A stretch of DNA of 64,000 bases from Linyphia triangularis (taxonomy: Eukaryota > Arthropoda > Arachnida > Araneae > Linyphiidae): assembly GCA_963978545.1 (NCBI GenBank), contig OZ021724.1:99647163-99711162 (forward strand), in the 5' to 3' direction. The position numbers and the translations under genes are program-made. Below, piece by piece: positions 48,222-58,163 of the stretch. The notes beneath the pieces were generated by a model. The model made no database searches, was not told where the DNA came from, and was given only the letters and a program-made list of their open reading frames with translations. Within the stretch, counting starts at the first letter, position 1. Each line of letters starts with the position of its first letter.

Positions 48222-48687
48222 TGTTATGAATTTTTCCACTGAGGCAATAATGGCACAGTTTTCACAGTTTAAAAGTATTTATTCTCTCTTCAGAAAACTC
48301 ACAAAATCTATTCACATGCAACAGTTTAACTACTCTCAAGCTTCAACACAAGCTTCAACAAAAATAACTTCGAATTCAGCGATTATACAAGCGCACTCCA
48401 ATAGGTCAACAAAGCGATCAGCTTTCAACGAAATCCGAAGTACATCTGAAAACTTTCCCGTTCTCCAGTCTTTTTATAAACAAGCGCGTGAGACATTCTC
48501 GAAATTTCCAGCCAATTCATCGGAAAGAAATTTCTCGAAACGTCTCGATTACTTCAGGTGTTGCCACCTTTTTCTAACTTGTATAATCGCTATTAATTAC
48601 TAAATAAAATTGGATAAAAATAAATTACAATAGAATTTTGAAATAATACGTCACTATTTACAATATATACAGACAATTTGTGCAACA
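48222..48687 (-). repeat. 3' LTR of the gypsy element
   Basis: Same 466-bp sequence as 53876-54341, with no difference seen by eye. On the minus strand an AATAAA (48278-48283) follows the TATA-like segment and can serve as the poly(A) signal. Confidence 0.93.
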
Positions 48688-48700
48688 TTTCCCCCTTCTT
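48688..48700 (-). other. Polypurine tract
   Basis: Minus strand AAGAAGGGGGAAA abuts the 3' LTR start (TGTTGCAC). It has the position and composition expected for plus-strand DNA priming. Confidence 0.88.
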
Positions 48701-48747
48701 AAAGACTGCACGTCCCGGGCAGTGAAGTCCTTAGGAGGAAAGGCAAT

Positions 48748-51700
48748 TCAATCACTTCTACTATAATATGGGGCTAGTCTATTGTTATGTACAACTCTAG
48801 GTTTACAGGAGGGTGTCCGTTGAATCCTTACCACGACGTCGTTGATCTTCTTAAGGACCACATACGGCCCTTCCCAGTTCGTCTGGAGCTTAGGGGAGAG
48901 TCCTTTCCGACGTTTAGGATTCCATAACCACACCTTGTCACCTTCCTGGAATGAACGTTCCGTGGCCTTGGCATCGTAGCGGACCTTCATGCGCTCTGTC
49001 ATGATGTTGATTCTTTCTCTGGCGAACCGATGTACGGCTTCCAAACGTGCCTGGAGATCATCTAGATACTGGACAGGCGAGGAAGGGGTGTCCGGTGGTC
49101 GTCCAAAGAGGAGGTCGCAGGGTAGTCTAAGGTCTCTTCCGAAAATCATTTGAGATGGTGTATATCCGGTGGTCTCGTGAGTAGCACTTCTGTAGGCCAA
49201 AAGGAACAATGGAAGTTTCTGATCCCAATCTTGCTGGTTCTTGGAAACAAACAAGGAGAGATGATTCAGAATCGTTCTATTAAATCGTTCAACCATTCCA
49301 TCGGATTGTGGATGCAGGGGAGTTGTACGAGTCTTTTCCATGTCGAGCAAGTCACACAGCCCAGTGAAGACGGCAGAGTTGAAGTTAGTCCCCTGATCGG
49401 AATGTATCAGCAGGGGTACGCCAAATCGGGAGATCCAATTCCTTACGAGGACTTCTGCTACGGTTGTGGCTTCCTGGTCCGGAATCGCGTATGCTTCTGG
49501 CCACTTGCTAAAGTAGTCCATGACAACTAGGATGTATTTGTTGCCATTAGATGTGTGAGGTAGGGGGCCTAAGACGTCCAAAGCAATTCTTTCGAATGGT
49601 GCTCCTACGTTGTAACGTTGCAACTTTCCACGAGTTCGGGTCTTCGGTCCCTTCCGCGAATTGCATGCATCACAGGACTTGCACCACTTCTCCACGTCGG
49701 ATTTTGCTTTGTCCCAGAAGAATCTCTCCCTGACTTTCTGAAGAGTTTTCGTGACACCAAAATGTCCTCCAGTAGAACTGCTGTGAAGTTCTTCTAGAAC
49801 GTTCGTAACTCTAGAACTTGGAAGGATTAATTGCCACCGGAAGCTTTTGCCATCATCGGACTCCCATAGACGGTAGAGTACTCCATTCTTCAAGTGCAAA
49901 GAGTCCCACATAGCCCAATATCTCTTCATTGTTGGGCTATAGCATGCAATTTCCTGCCAACTGGGTTTTCCGGTAGCTGCTTCCATGAATTCAATTAGAG
50001 GTTTCAAGTCCTGATCTTCAACCTGACTTTTTCGAACATTCCGGTCACTCCAAGGGTCCAATTCTGAAGTAGTTGAGTTGGTAGTTATTTTCCGAACGGC
50101 CGATGTGCTAACCCCGAACTTAGACTCGGCATTGGAACAAAATCGACAGTTCTCCGGACATGGTCTTCTTGAAAGAGCGTCTGCATTCCCATGGAACGTT
50201 CCTTTTCTGTGATGGATATCCATGTCGTATTCCTGCAGGCGCTGAATCCACCTTGCTATTTGTCCCTCTGTATTCTTGAAATTCAGCAACCAAGTCAGAG
50301 ACGCATGATCTGTTCTTAAAAGGAATTTTCGGCCGTACAAGTAATGATGAAAGTGCTCAACGGCTTTTACTATTGCCAGTAACTCCTTTCTTGTGACGCA
50401 GTAGTTCCGCTCGGATCTTGACAGGCTTTTACTAAAATAAGCGATGACTTTCTCCTGTCCTTCAATTTCCTGGGAAAGAACGGCGCCCACTCCCTCATTG
50501 CTGGCATCTGTATCCAAAATAAAGTCCTTGTTAACATCGGGAAAAGCCAAAACAGGCGCGGATGTTAAAGCGTTCTTCAGTTGATTGAAGGAGTCGTCAC
50601 AGTCGGCAGTCCATAGGAACTTCTGCTTGCGCTCTGTTAGTCGATGCAAGGGTCTGGCGATCTTGGAGAAACCTTTCACGAATTTACGGTAATACGTGCA
50701 CAGGCCTAGGAAGCTTTGCAATTGATGAACGTCTTGCGGTCGAGACCAAATTTGCACAGCATGGATCTTGGCTGGATCTGTGCTTACTCCATCGGATGAG
50801 ATGATGTGTCCGAGATAACTGACTTTCCGCCTAAAGAGCTTACATTTTGATGGGCTAAGTTTCAAGTGGGCTTCCCTAAGCTTCAAGAACACGTTCTTCA
50901 CATTTTGCAAGTGTTGATCAAAACTCCGCCCGGTGATAATGATATCGTCCAAATATACCAGACAGGTCTCGTAGGAAAGTCCTCTAAGCACAGTCTCCAT
51001 CAGTCGCTCGAACGTAGCCGGTGCATTACACAAGCCAAACGGCATAACTTGAAACTGCCATAATCCTTGGCCGGTAGTGAAGGCAGTCTTCTCACGATCG
51101 TCGGGATGTATCTCCACTTGCCAGTATCCACTCTTCAAATCCAAAGTCGAAAACCACTGGTTCCCCGATAGAGTGTCCAAAGTGTCATCGATTCTTGGCA
51201 GAGGGTAGCTGTCCTTTTTCGTAATTTCGTTCAGCTTCCGGTAATCCACACAAAACCTGGTGGAACCATCCTTCTTTCGAACGAGTACGATTGGAGAGGC
51301 CCATGGACTTGAGGAGGGTTCGATAACTCTATTATCTTCCATTTCATGTAACAATCTCCCGACCTCCTCTTGTTTTGCGAAAGGAAGTCTTCGAGGATGT
51401 TGTTTAATAGGTAAATGGGTCCCAGTATCGATTCGATGTTGAGTAAGCTCTGTTCTTCCTACATCTTTCGATGACATGGAAAAAATGTCTTGAAATTCTT
51501 TTATAAGGTTTCCGACAATCTTCTCTTGCCTTCTTTCCAACCGAGCATCCTCGAGAAGCTGGTCCACTAAATCCGCGGGTGGTGCGGTCGGAAGCTCCTT
51601 CGATCCTCGTTCGATGCTTGTAACAGGTGTGCAAGTGGCAATTTCTTCTCCTTTCTTGATAACTCTCTTAGAATCACCGATGTTGGCCATTCTCACATGC

Positions 51701-52401
51701 ACCACCTCTTGAGAGAGATCCACAAGCGTCGCTCCTACTACCACTCCTTTCGGGACGCTATTCGATGATGGGAAGTCCGTTACTCCAAATCGGAAGGCCT
51801 TCGGGAGCTCTGCTGAACCTTTTACAACCAAATCTGTCATGGAATTGATGGTGATGTCTTCAAGAGCTACTATTCGATATGCACACGGCTCTTCCGAGTC
51901 CAAACCGAACAATGGAACTTCTTCTTTTCCCGTTTGAAGCTCGCCTTTCTCGAAATTCAAAGTAATTCCATTTCTCTGTAAAAAGTCCAATCCAAGAATA
52001 CATGGGTCAATAATTTCAGCGACGTAAACGGTGTGAGTGTAGGTGTGAAATCCAAAAGAGATGTTGACATTTAATTTCCCATGCACAGAAATTTTGTCAC
52101 CAGTCACAGTCTGTAGTGAAACTGAAGGCGCCGTGTAAAGAGGTTGGCTGTCCAGGCGCCGGGCTACATCCGTCCGTAAGATGGTTACATTTGCCCCTGA
52201 GTCAACTATTAGACGACAGGGAGTTCCATTGATCTTGCCCTCCACGAATAAACCATGGTTTCCTCCTTGAAGGGATGAGATGTGATAGAGGCTGAGTGGG
52301 GCACCACCTGCTCTACACGGCGACCTCCGCTTCGCGAGATAGCCGCTCTTTAGTTTAACTGCTGAGGCTCGGACGAGGGTCTGTCCCCTCTCCTGTCCAA
52401 T
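48748..52401 (-). CDS. pol: Pol polyprotein: protease, RT, RNase H, integrase
   Basis: The pol frame is open from about 52401 to the stop at 48748, overlapping the end of gag by about 50 bp in the -1 frame. No ATG suits the start (position 52245 is GTG, inside the protease lead-in), so expression by frameshift is expected. Residues counted from that codon: protease DSGA at 15-18; RT with VDYRKLN at 333-339 and the active site YLDD at 431-434; RNase H aspartates in LDTDAS (about 578); integrase zinc finger H821, H828, C855, C858; integrase core D890, D950, E986 (35-residue spacing); C-terminal WEGPY at 1124-1128. No stop or frameshift is visible in this region. All key catalytic residues are present, so the copy looks competent on paper. 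Confidence 0.94.
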   Translation of the reverse strand: MGQERGQTLVRASAVKLKSGYLAKRRSPCRAGGAPLSLYHISSLQGGNHGLFVEGKINGTPCRLIVDSGANVTILRTDVARRLDSQPLYTAPSVSLQTVTGDKISVHGKLNVNISFGFHTYTHTVYVAEIIDPCILGLDFLQRNGITLNFEKGELQTGKEEVPLFGLDSEEPCAYRIVALEDITINSMTDLVVKGSAELPKAFRFGVTDFPSSNSVPKGVVVGATLVDLSQEVVHVRMANIGDSKRVIKKGEEIATCTPVTSIERGSKELPTAPPADLVDQLLEDARLERRQEKIVGNLIKEFQDIFSMSSKDVGRTELTQHRIDTGTHLPIKQHPRRLPFAKQEEVGRLLHEMEDNRVIEPSSSPWASPIVLVRKKDGSTRFCVDYRKLNEITKKDSYPLPRIDDTLDTLSGNQWFSTLDLKSGYWQVEIHPDDREKTAFTTGQGLWQFQVMPFGLCNAPATFERLMETVLRGLSYETCLVYLDDIIITGRSFDQHLQNVKNVFLKLREAHLKLSPSKCKLFRRKVSYLGHIISSDGVSTDPAKIHAVQIWSRPQDVHQLQSFLGLCTYYRKFVKGFSKIARPLHRLTERKQKFLWTADCDDSFNQLKNALTSAPVLAFPDVNKDFILDTDASNEGVGAVLSQEIEGQEKVIAYFSKSLSRSERNYCVTRKELLAIVKAVEHFHHYLYGRKFLLRTDHASLTWLLNFKNTEGQIARWIQRLQEYDMDIHHRKGTFHGNADALSRRPCPENCRFCSNAESKFGVSTSAVRKITTNSTTSELDPWSDRNVRKSQVEDQDLKPLIEFMEAATGKPSWQEIACYSPTMKRYWAMWDSLHLKNGVLYRLWESDDGKSFRWQLILPSSRVTNVLEELHSSSTGGHFGVTKTLQKVRERFFWDKAKSDVEKWCKSCDACNSRKGPKTRTRGKLQRYNVGAPFERIALDVLGPLPHTSNGNKYILVVMDYFSKWPEAYAIPDQEATTVAEVLVRNWISRFGVPLLIHSDQGTNFNSAVFTGLCDLLDMEKTRTTPLHPQSDGMVERFNRTILNHLSLFVSKNQQDWDQKLPLFLLAYRSATHETTGYTPSQMIFGRDLRLPCDLLFGRPPDTPSSPVQYLDDLQARLEAVHRFARERINIMTERMKVRYDAKATERSFQEGDKVWLWNPKRRKGLSPKLQTNWEGPYVVLKKINDVVVRIQRTPSCKPRVVHNNRLAPYYSRSD
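52319..52359 (-). promoter_or_regulatory. Programmed -1 frameshift site
   Basis: On the minus strand the last gag codons contain the heptamer G-TTA-AAC (52353-52359), in phase with gag and directly before its TAA. It fits the X-XXY-YYZ rule only loosely at the first base, but the same heptamer is the established slippery site of equine arteritis virus. After an 8-nt spacer comes a GC-rich segment (52319-52344) that can fold as a GGC/GCC outer stem with an inner CTCGC/GCGGAG stem. Pol is open in exactly the -1 frame here. Confidence 0.75.
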
Positions 52402-53843
52402 TCAGGGCAATCACGTCTGAAATGTCCTTCCCGGTTGCAGAGCCAACAAACCACTCTAGTTTTTCGATCCCTTGAGCCAGGAATATTTCTCATAATTCGC
52501 TCCATCTTGTTTTCCAGTTCTTGAAACTTCTTCGTGAAAAGTTCAGAGGAATCGTCTGCTAATGTTCCACGTACGAAACGCCGGTCTTTTCTAGAAGCTT
52601 GCTGTGCGGCTTCTACTCTCATGGCGTAGACGAGGGTGGACTTCAGATCTTTGCTGTCTGACATCCTGGTAGCTTGCTGTATGTCGGGATCTTTGATGGC
52701 ATCCACGAAATACTGAAGAGACAGGTTATCTCGTACGTCCGAGGGACAGTCTGGGAAAGCGAGGAGCGACAGTCTTTCTATATCCGATGCCAATTCTTGA
52801 AGAGTTTCATTGGCCTTCTGCTGTCGCACTTTCAATTGCAGTCTGTTGTAATCCTTTAGATGCTGCTCCCCAAACCTTAACTCCAACGCATTTGCCAGCG
52901 CCACGAATTCTCCCCGCTTCTCTTCAGGTAGTGTCTGTAAAATGTCAGCAGCTTCACCTCGAAGAGATGCTGCGAGATGGAATGCCTTCGAAGTATCGTC
53001 CCAACCATTCGCAGAAGCAATAATTTCAAACTGCGTTTGATAAACGCGCCAGGAAGACTTTCCATCAAAAGTGGCCACTTTGATGTTGGAACGTGGTGCT
53101 AAAACTGCAGTGGAAACCTCCTCCCAGTTCGGTGATGCAGCTGCCACAGTACCGCGAATTTCCAGTTTTCGAAGTTTCTCTTCCATAGCGTCAATAAACC
53201 TTCCCTGCTCTTTTTTCAGGGTGGAAACTTCTTCTTTCATTTCATTTCTAGCAGTCGTGATTTCTCTTTCTATGGTAGATACCTTTTCTTCCACTTCATC
53301 CCTTACAGCAATGAGAACGTCTTCTTTCACGGAATGCAGGACCGATGATGTTGTCTCCATAATAGTAGATTCTACCATTGACGCTAGCTCCGTTTTCATT
53401 TCTTCCCTGATCTTGATTACGGCTGCGGATGTGGACTCGCACTTATCGGCCAAAGCTTTCATGTCAGATGACGTTGCGTTTTGCAAAGCTTTAAAATCTG
53501 ATGATGTCGCTTCTTGTAAAGCTTTAATGTCTGATGATGTTGCTTCTTGACTGGCGGCAATGGCGGCGGCGAGTTCGGCATTCGTCGTTTCTTGGCGGGC
53601 TTGACCGGCGGCAATCGTAGCGGAAAGTTCGGCTGCGGTTGATTCTTGTCCGGCTTTTATTTCGGCGATTGTAGCGGCGGTTGATTCTTGTCCGGCTTTC
53701 ATTTCAGCGGCCGTGGATTCTTGTCCGACTTTTATTTCGGCTTTCATTTCAGCGGCCGTGGATTCTTGTCCGGCTTTTATTCCAGCAATCATTTCCATCA
53801 ACTGCTTCATTTGGTCTTCCATCATTCCTCTAGTTGTCGGCAT
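52350..53843 (-). CDS. gag: Gag polyprotein of gypsy element
   Basis: A 497-residue structural protein, expected to form the particle and bind genomic RNA in the cytoplasm. The N-terminal third (about residues 15-115) is a run of near repeats around KAGQESTAAEM and ALQEATSSD, followed by a charged, probably coiled-coil stretch to about residue 230. A capsid-like region covers about 250-410 (motifs FDGKSSWRVYQTQFE and LRFGEQHLKDYNRLQL). A single CCHC zinc knuckle (C-X2-C-X4-H-X4-C) lies at 466-479, in CWLCNREGHFRRDC. The start ATG lies only 13 bp past the primer site, so the leader is very short. The N-terminal repeats look like an internal expansion. The stop TAA directly follows the frameshift heptamer. 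Confidence 0.93.
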   Translation of the reverse strand: MPTTRGMMEDQMKQLMEMIAGIKAGQESTAAEMKAEIKVGQESTAAEMKAGQESTAATIAEIKAGQESTAAELSATIAAGQARQETTNAELAAAIAASQEATSSDIKALQEATSSDFKALQNATSSDMKALADKCESTSAAVIKIREEMKTELASMVESTIMETTSSVLHSVKEDVLIAVRDEVEEKVSTIEREITTARNEMKEEVSTLKKEQGRFIDAMEEKLRKLEIRGTVAAASPNWEEVSTAVLAPRSNIKVATFDGKSSWRVYQTQFEIIASANGWDDTSKAFHLAASLRGEAADILQTLPEEKRGEFVALANALELRFGEQHLKDYNRLQLKVRQQKANETLQELASDIERLSLLAFPDCPSDVRDNLSLQYFVDAIKDPDIQQATRMSDSKDLKSTLVYAMRVEAAQQASRKDRRFVRGTLADDSSELFTKKFQELENKMERIMRNIPGSRDRKTRVVCWLCNREGHFRRDCPELDRRGDRPSSEPQQLN

Positions 53844-53856
53844 TCAAAATTACGAG

Positions 53857-53874
53857 ATCCCACTTCTGACACCA
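53857..53874 (-). other. Primer binding site, tRNA-Leu type
   Basis: One base after the 5' LTR the minus strand reads TGGTGTCAGAAGTGGGAT. This is complementary to the 3' end, CCA included, of animal tRNA-Leu species whose acceptor arm ends in TTCTGACA. The match runs 18 bases and then breaks. Leu priming is known among some insect Ty3/gypsy clades; assigning a clade from it is inference. Confidence 0.85.
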
Positions 53875-53875
53875 C

Positions 53876-54341
53876 TGTTATGAATTTTTCCACTGAGGCA
53901 ATAATGGCACAGTTTTCACAGTTTAAAAGTATTTATTCTCTCTTCAGAAAACTCACAAAATCTATTCACATGCAACAGTTTAACTACTCTCAAGCTTCAA
54001 CACAAGCTTCAACAAAAATAACTTCGAATTCAGCGATTATACAAGCGCACTCCAATAGGTCAACAAAGCGATCAGCTTTCAACGAAATCCGAAGTACATC
54101 TGAAAACTTTCCCGTTCTCCAGTCTTTTTATAAACAAGCGCGTGAGACATTCTCGAAATTTCCAGCCAATTCATCGGAAAGAAATTTCTCGAAACGTCTC
54201 GATTACTTCAGGTGTTGCCACCTTTTTCTAACTTGTATAATCGCTATTAATTACTAAATAAAATTGGATAAAAATAAATTACAATAGAATTTTGAAATAA
54301 TACGTCACTATTTACAATATATACAGACAATTTGTGCAACA
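53876..54341 (-). repeat. 5' LTR of the gypsy element
   Basis: 466-bp LTR bounded by TG and CA. On the minus strand a TATA-like box (TTTATAAAAA, about 54125-54134) lies mid-LTR and is the likely promoter of the genomic transcript. A spurious ORF crosses the LTR on the plus strand and is repeated identically in the other LTR. Confidence 0.93.
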
Positions 54342-54856
54342 ATATCTTTAATTCTACTCAACCGATTCACTTGAAATTTTACACAGAGCTTCTTTATACA
54401 TTATAGTATCGCACTACGAAGAGTTTAATTTTTTTTTTTTTTTTTTTTGGATTTTTAAAAAATTCCGAATGACAAAAAAACAGGGAAAATACGAAACTTT
54501 TTTTTCAAACCACCGCCATTTTGTGAAAAAAATTTTCTTTTTCAAAAACGTTTCGTAGTACGATAACTACACCCTTCCTCTTTACGAATTATTCATGGAT
54601 TTCCATTTCAGGTCATGGGAAGGATTTATATCCTGCACACCAGGACAAGCCATTTTTCCATCAGTCCCCACTTCGCCGACCTGCAGTTTCTTGAAATTTA
54701 ATTTTTTTTTCTTATATTATTAATGTTTTGTATTCTTAAAATATCAATAAAAAGCTTATAAAAAAATGTATGGTAAAAATATATATATATATTTTTTTTT
54801 ATCGCGTCCGAAAAAATACCTAAAATTCGGGCTTCTAAACCAGAATACCCCCTTAA

Positions 54857-55292
54857 CGAATCCGCACCGAACATTTTCAATATAAATGTTCTCATCCCAA
54901 AAAAAAATGGAGTTGGAAAAAGCCGAGGACGAAGCAAGACAAGAAAGCAAATTATAGTTTGAAAATGTTCAATGTGAATACATATTCGTTGTTAGATTGT
55001 TCTGTCTATCATATTTAACAATAATTTATCCTGAATCAAACAGTTGTAGACAACTCAAATTTACTGTGCCGTAAATTCACACGTAGTTAAATATTGTGTC
55101 GCTTTTATGTTATTGAGACTTTTTACCTCTTTGTAAAAGATACAGTATAATCAAAGTTTAGCATGGTATAGTATTGCATAGTAATATAACTTAATCGCAT
55201 GGCATAGTAATATAACTTAAGAGCAACAAAATTTATCTATGATATTCAGCAGCCACCTCCCCCTCCGTACTTTTGAAAAATGAAAAAAAAAA
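54857..55292. other. No feature recognised
   Basis: AT-rich; a short direct repeat ATGGCATAGTAATATAACTTAA-like at about 55160-55220. Confidence 0.45.
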
Positions 55293-55545
55293 TCGTCTGC
55301 AACCTTCTTAACTAATTAAAGATTGGTGCGTTACCAGACAAAAAAGAATGTTCATTTTTTTTTGGCAAGTGATGACGTATTTGGCAATTGGATTTAGTTC
55401 AACTCATTCTTTGTCGATTTTTTTTCCCTTTTTGTTCCGGCAGACCAATGTGTGTGATAATCAACTATTTTTTTTTTTTTTTTTTTTACATTCTATACAC
55501 AATTCAGAATAGTTTTAGATGGAATACCAAAACTAGCAATCGAAT
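55293..55545. repeat. Decayed right half of a PIF-like foldback MITE
   Basis: Matches the right half of the 663-bp family (TCGTCTGCAACCTTCTTAA, GCAATTGGATTTAGTTCAAC, CAGACCA) with many substitutions. The left half is missing. Confidence 0.7.
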
Positions 55546-56428
55546 ATCTGTTTGCAGTAACTTTTCAAAGTAGTATGAGAAGACATAGCGATCTCTGGAA
55601 GCAACTGAAAGGCTATCTTTCAGCATACCGAACCCAACAACAGACGACCAAATCCAAAAGCAGAATATAAAAGATGACGACGGCATCTGCCATCCGAAAT
55701 CGTAAAACGTCTCTTAAGGAATAAAACGGCCATTTTGTCTTCACAGCAAAGATATCCATCTCACATCAGAATTCCGCCCATCGCCCTTGTTGTTAGTCGT
55801 CATCCCCTCAACAAAAAAAAATGTTGTTGTTGTTATCGTTCATCGATCGTGTTTAGAGGCTTTACTGGATTTATGACCAAAGCTGTTATTACCCATCCCT
55901 TAGATAAGGAATGTGAGCTTTTCTTAATTTTTTTTTTTTGTTTTGTTAGTCTTTTAACTTTTTAAGCCCATCCGTTGTTTCTGACCGAAATGAAATACGA
56001 TCCGGTTTTAGATTTTTTATTTTTATGTCGAGTTCTGTCGGAAGTTTATTGTGGAATGCGGCGTGACGAGCACATATTTATACCGTAATGGGGAAAAGCC
56101 GACTGCTTTGTGAAATAAAACGAAGGATTAGGAGTGAAAAAATGCTTTTGGTGTTTTGTGTAGAGATAAAAAAACGTGTGGGCAGGGGGAGAGGAAGAAT
56201 TGTTTATGCCTTAATGGTTGCATATTTTTGGAAATGTATCTTCGTAAAGTTCTTTATTGTTCTTACTGACCTGAAGAACTTTCTATACATTATACAGGAT
56301 TTTTCAGTAAGGACTCCTTAACTTAGAAATTTCATGATTGCTAAACAATGAGATAGAATGAAGAGGCAAATGTTATGTTGTAAAGACATGTACAGAATTT
56401 TTAATACACAGGTTTGCAAAATTAGTTA
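55546..56428. other. No gene assigned
   Basis: Unique sequence with ORFs under 80 codons in conflicting frames; no motif. Confidence 0.45.
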
Positions 56429-56492
56429 TACAGGGTGTCCGTAAAAGAATGTCCCAGTTTCAATGGTACAATTATAACAGTTTAATTTAGAA

Positions 56493-57274
56493 CTAGGGGG
56501 CTTCGCCCCCTGCTCGCTAACGCTCGCCAACCCCCAAACGCCTCGCTGCGCTCGGATTGAGCGGCTTTACCGCTCGAATTTGTGGTTAAAACATCTTGCT
56601 GCGCTCGAATAGGTTTGCCAGCAATAAAAAATGTAACCAAATTTTTATAAATTTAATGTAAGGCCTAATAGAGAAAACACGCAAATCGCAAGTTTCATAA
56701 TAGAAAGTTAAATATACTATCCGCCAACATTCTGACTTAAAACTTCATTAGCTATGCCCTTACATTGAAGTCCCAATATCTTTTATTTATTCTGATAAGT
56801 CGCCCCGTTAAAGAAAGACGTCCAACGCGAAGTATTTTCTGGATAGAAATACTTCAAAATAATAATTACTCTAATACAAAAATGCTTAAAAAAAACAACA
56901 GAAAAATCAACTTTGAAACGAAGAGTTTAAAAAGAACTTTAAAATTAGCAACGGGTTTGTTGTTTACATACGTAAGGATAGCTTTAAAATTAGCAACAGT
57001 TGGTTGGTTGAACACCCGAGCAGCCGGTTTGTTGTTTACATACGTAAGGATGTTGCCAATCATATATTCAAAATCATTGAGGCTTTGTAGTAGCTTAATG
57101 ATGAAAAATATTGAAATTTAACTAATTAATAAAGTGTTAATAAATTATTTTGGCACGTTTTGGCAAATCTACAGCTTATTTCCTTTAAAATGACATCTTG
57201 GTCATTGAAATTGGTTGAGCAGTTTAGGTGGACGGACTAACCCCAAAAAACGTATTGCCTATTAAATATATAGA
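56493..57274 (-). mobile_element. Non-autonomous Helitron
   Basis: On the minus strand it starts TCTATATATTTAATAGGC (57274 leftward) and ends with a GC hairpin (GGGGGCGAAGCCCCC) followed by CTAG (56496-56493). The flanking bases are A and T with no duplication, as established for Helitrons. A sister mariner copy gives the empty site. It carries CGCTCG-rich sequence near the 3' end, an R2-like fragment (about 56760-56800) and a direct repeat containing TTGTTGTTTACATACGTAAGG. No Rep/helicase. Confidence 0.85.
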
Positions 57275-57355
57275 TATGTACAACACATCATACATCCAAT
57301 TGAAGGGAAACTAACCTAGTTTTTCTTACAAATGCTCAATATGTGCACCTTTTAG

Positions 57356-57631
57356 TTACACATCCAACCTATAGTACGATTCGTCCCACACTTCAGTTAA
57401 CAAGTCCAGTGTAATGAAAGCAATAGCCTCTTCAATTCTGTATTTCAACTCTGTCAAATCATTAGGTAACGGCGGAACGTAGACACGATCTTTTATAAAG
57501 CACCATAGGAAAAAATAGCATGGCATTATGTCAGGTGAACGTGGAGGCCTACGACAAAGAGCTCTGTTGCTTCGACCATTACGACCAAATGCTGAAAGAA
57601 TGGCTCTTTGCCCAATGGACAATTCCCGCAT
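57356..57631 (-). pseudogene. Mariner transposase C-terminal fragment
   Basis: 91 residues with SPDIMPC (third catalytic aspartate), FFLWCFIKDRVYVPPLP and a DESYYRLDV end, typical of mariner-family transposases. The stretch upstream of residue 15 is not homologous to the plus-strand copy, marking an internal deletion. The first two catalytic aspartates are absent. Confidence 0.83.
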
Positions 57632-57634
57632 TAA

Positions 57635-58163
57635 AAAAAACCGAGTGAAATTAGTACATATTTATGAAGAATTTCTTTTTGATTCCAAATATTTAAACAA
57701 AACTTCTTTAAAAAAAAAAATAGTTATTTAAATATTAAGAAAAGAAAATGCCCCAAAACCCAGCCAAAACCAGTCCGATCAAAACAGTCAACAAAATTCG
57801 TGACGTAAAGAGATCCCTGAGTTTCTATGGTTATCGTGAGGTTTCTGCCAAATAGCTATCGTTAAAAAAAGTTGGCGTTGGTAGACCATTGTCACATTCC
57901 GTACAGGTTATAGCGTGATTTGCGAGAAACTTGAAAATCTGGTTTCCGTTGCTGCATTTCAAGCCAAGATGTTTGAGATCTCTTTACGTCAAATTCAATG
58001 CCAACGAAATGAGTCGTTTTATCGCCAACCTCTAACAAGGTAATTTTGATCGCAAAGAAAAAAAAAGAAAAGCGCATTGAACACAAAATTTTTATGTTTA
58101 TGGCCTTTTCGAAACATTTAGAATTGAATTAAAAAATTACAAAAAAAAAAAAAAATGAAAAAT
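57635..58163. other. Spacer between the two mariner halves
   Basis: Non-mariner DNA. It starts with the AACCGAGTG repeat also seen at 43100 and contains TCGCCAACCTCTA (about 58022-58034), which resembles the left end of the hAT-like MITEs in reverse. Confidence 0.5.

Larger units (their letters stand above)
48222..54341 (-). mobile_element. Complete Ty3/gypsy LTR retrotransposon
   Basis: A 6120-bp element runs on the minus strand: 5' LTR 53876-54341, primer site 53857-53874, gag 52350-53843, pol to 48748, polypurine tract 48688-48700, 3' LTR 48222-48687. Both LTRs are 466 bp, start TG and end CA, and read as identical by eye, which implies recent insertion. The host flank gives a 4-bp duplication ATAT (48218-48221 and 54342-54345). 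The order protease, RT, RNase H, integrase and the GPY-type integrase end place it in Ty3/gypsy. There is no env-like ORF after pol, because only 47 bp separate the pol stop from the polypurine tract. It appears structurally complete; activity is an inference. Confidence 0.95.
47669..54852. mobile_element. TTAA-flanked piggyBac-like element split by the gypsy element
   Basis: TTAA at 47665-47668 is followed by GGGGGTATTCTGGTTTAGAA. The inverse ends at 54852 before TTAA (54853-54856). Removing the gypsy insertion leaves about 1060 bp. I recognise no transposase in either half (47669-48217 and 54346-54852), so it is probably non-autonomous. The class is inferred from the TTAA duplication and terminal inverted repeats. 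Confidence 0.8.
56431..57634 (-). mobile_element. Mariner-like element, left half of a head-to-head pair
   Basis: The left end CAGGGTGTCCGTAAAAGAATG follows TA (56429-56430). After removing the Helitron (56493-57274) the 3' untranslated part and transposase C terminus read inward on the minus strand up to AATTCCCGCAT at 57634. The same boundary sequence recurs inverted at 58163. Confidence 0.75.

Noticed and set aside
48211..48603. 130-codon ORF, also present at 53688-54257
   Set aside because: Lies within the LTR on the strand opposite to gag-pol and occurs in both LTRs; no domain.
53071..53550. 159-codon plus-strand ORF
   Set aside because: Antisense shadow of gag.
58022..58036. hAT-like element in the mariner spacer
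   Set aside because: One end-like sequence (CGCCAACCTCTA) but no partner end and no 8-bp duplication.
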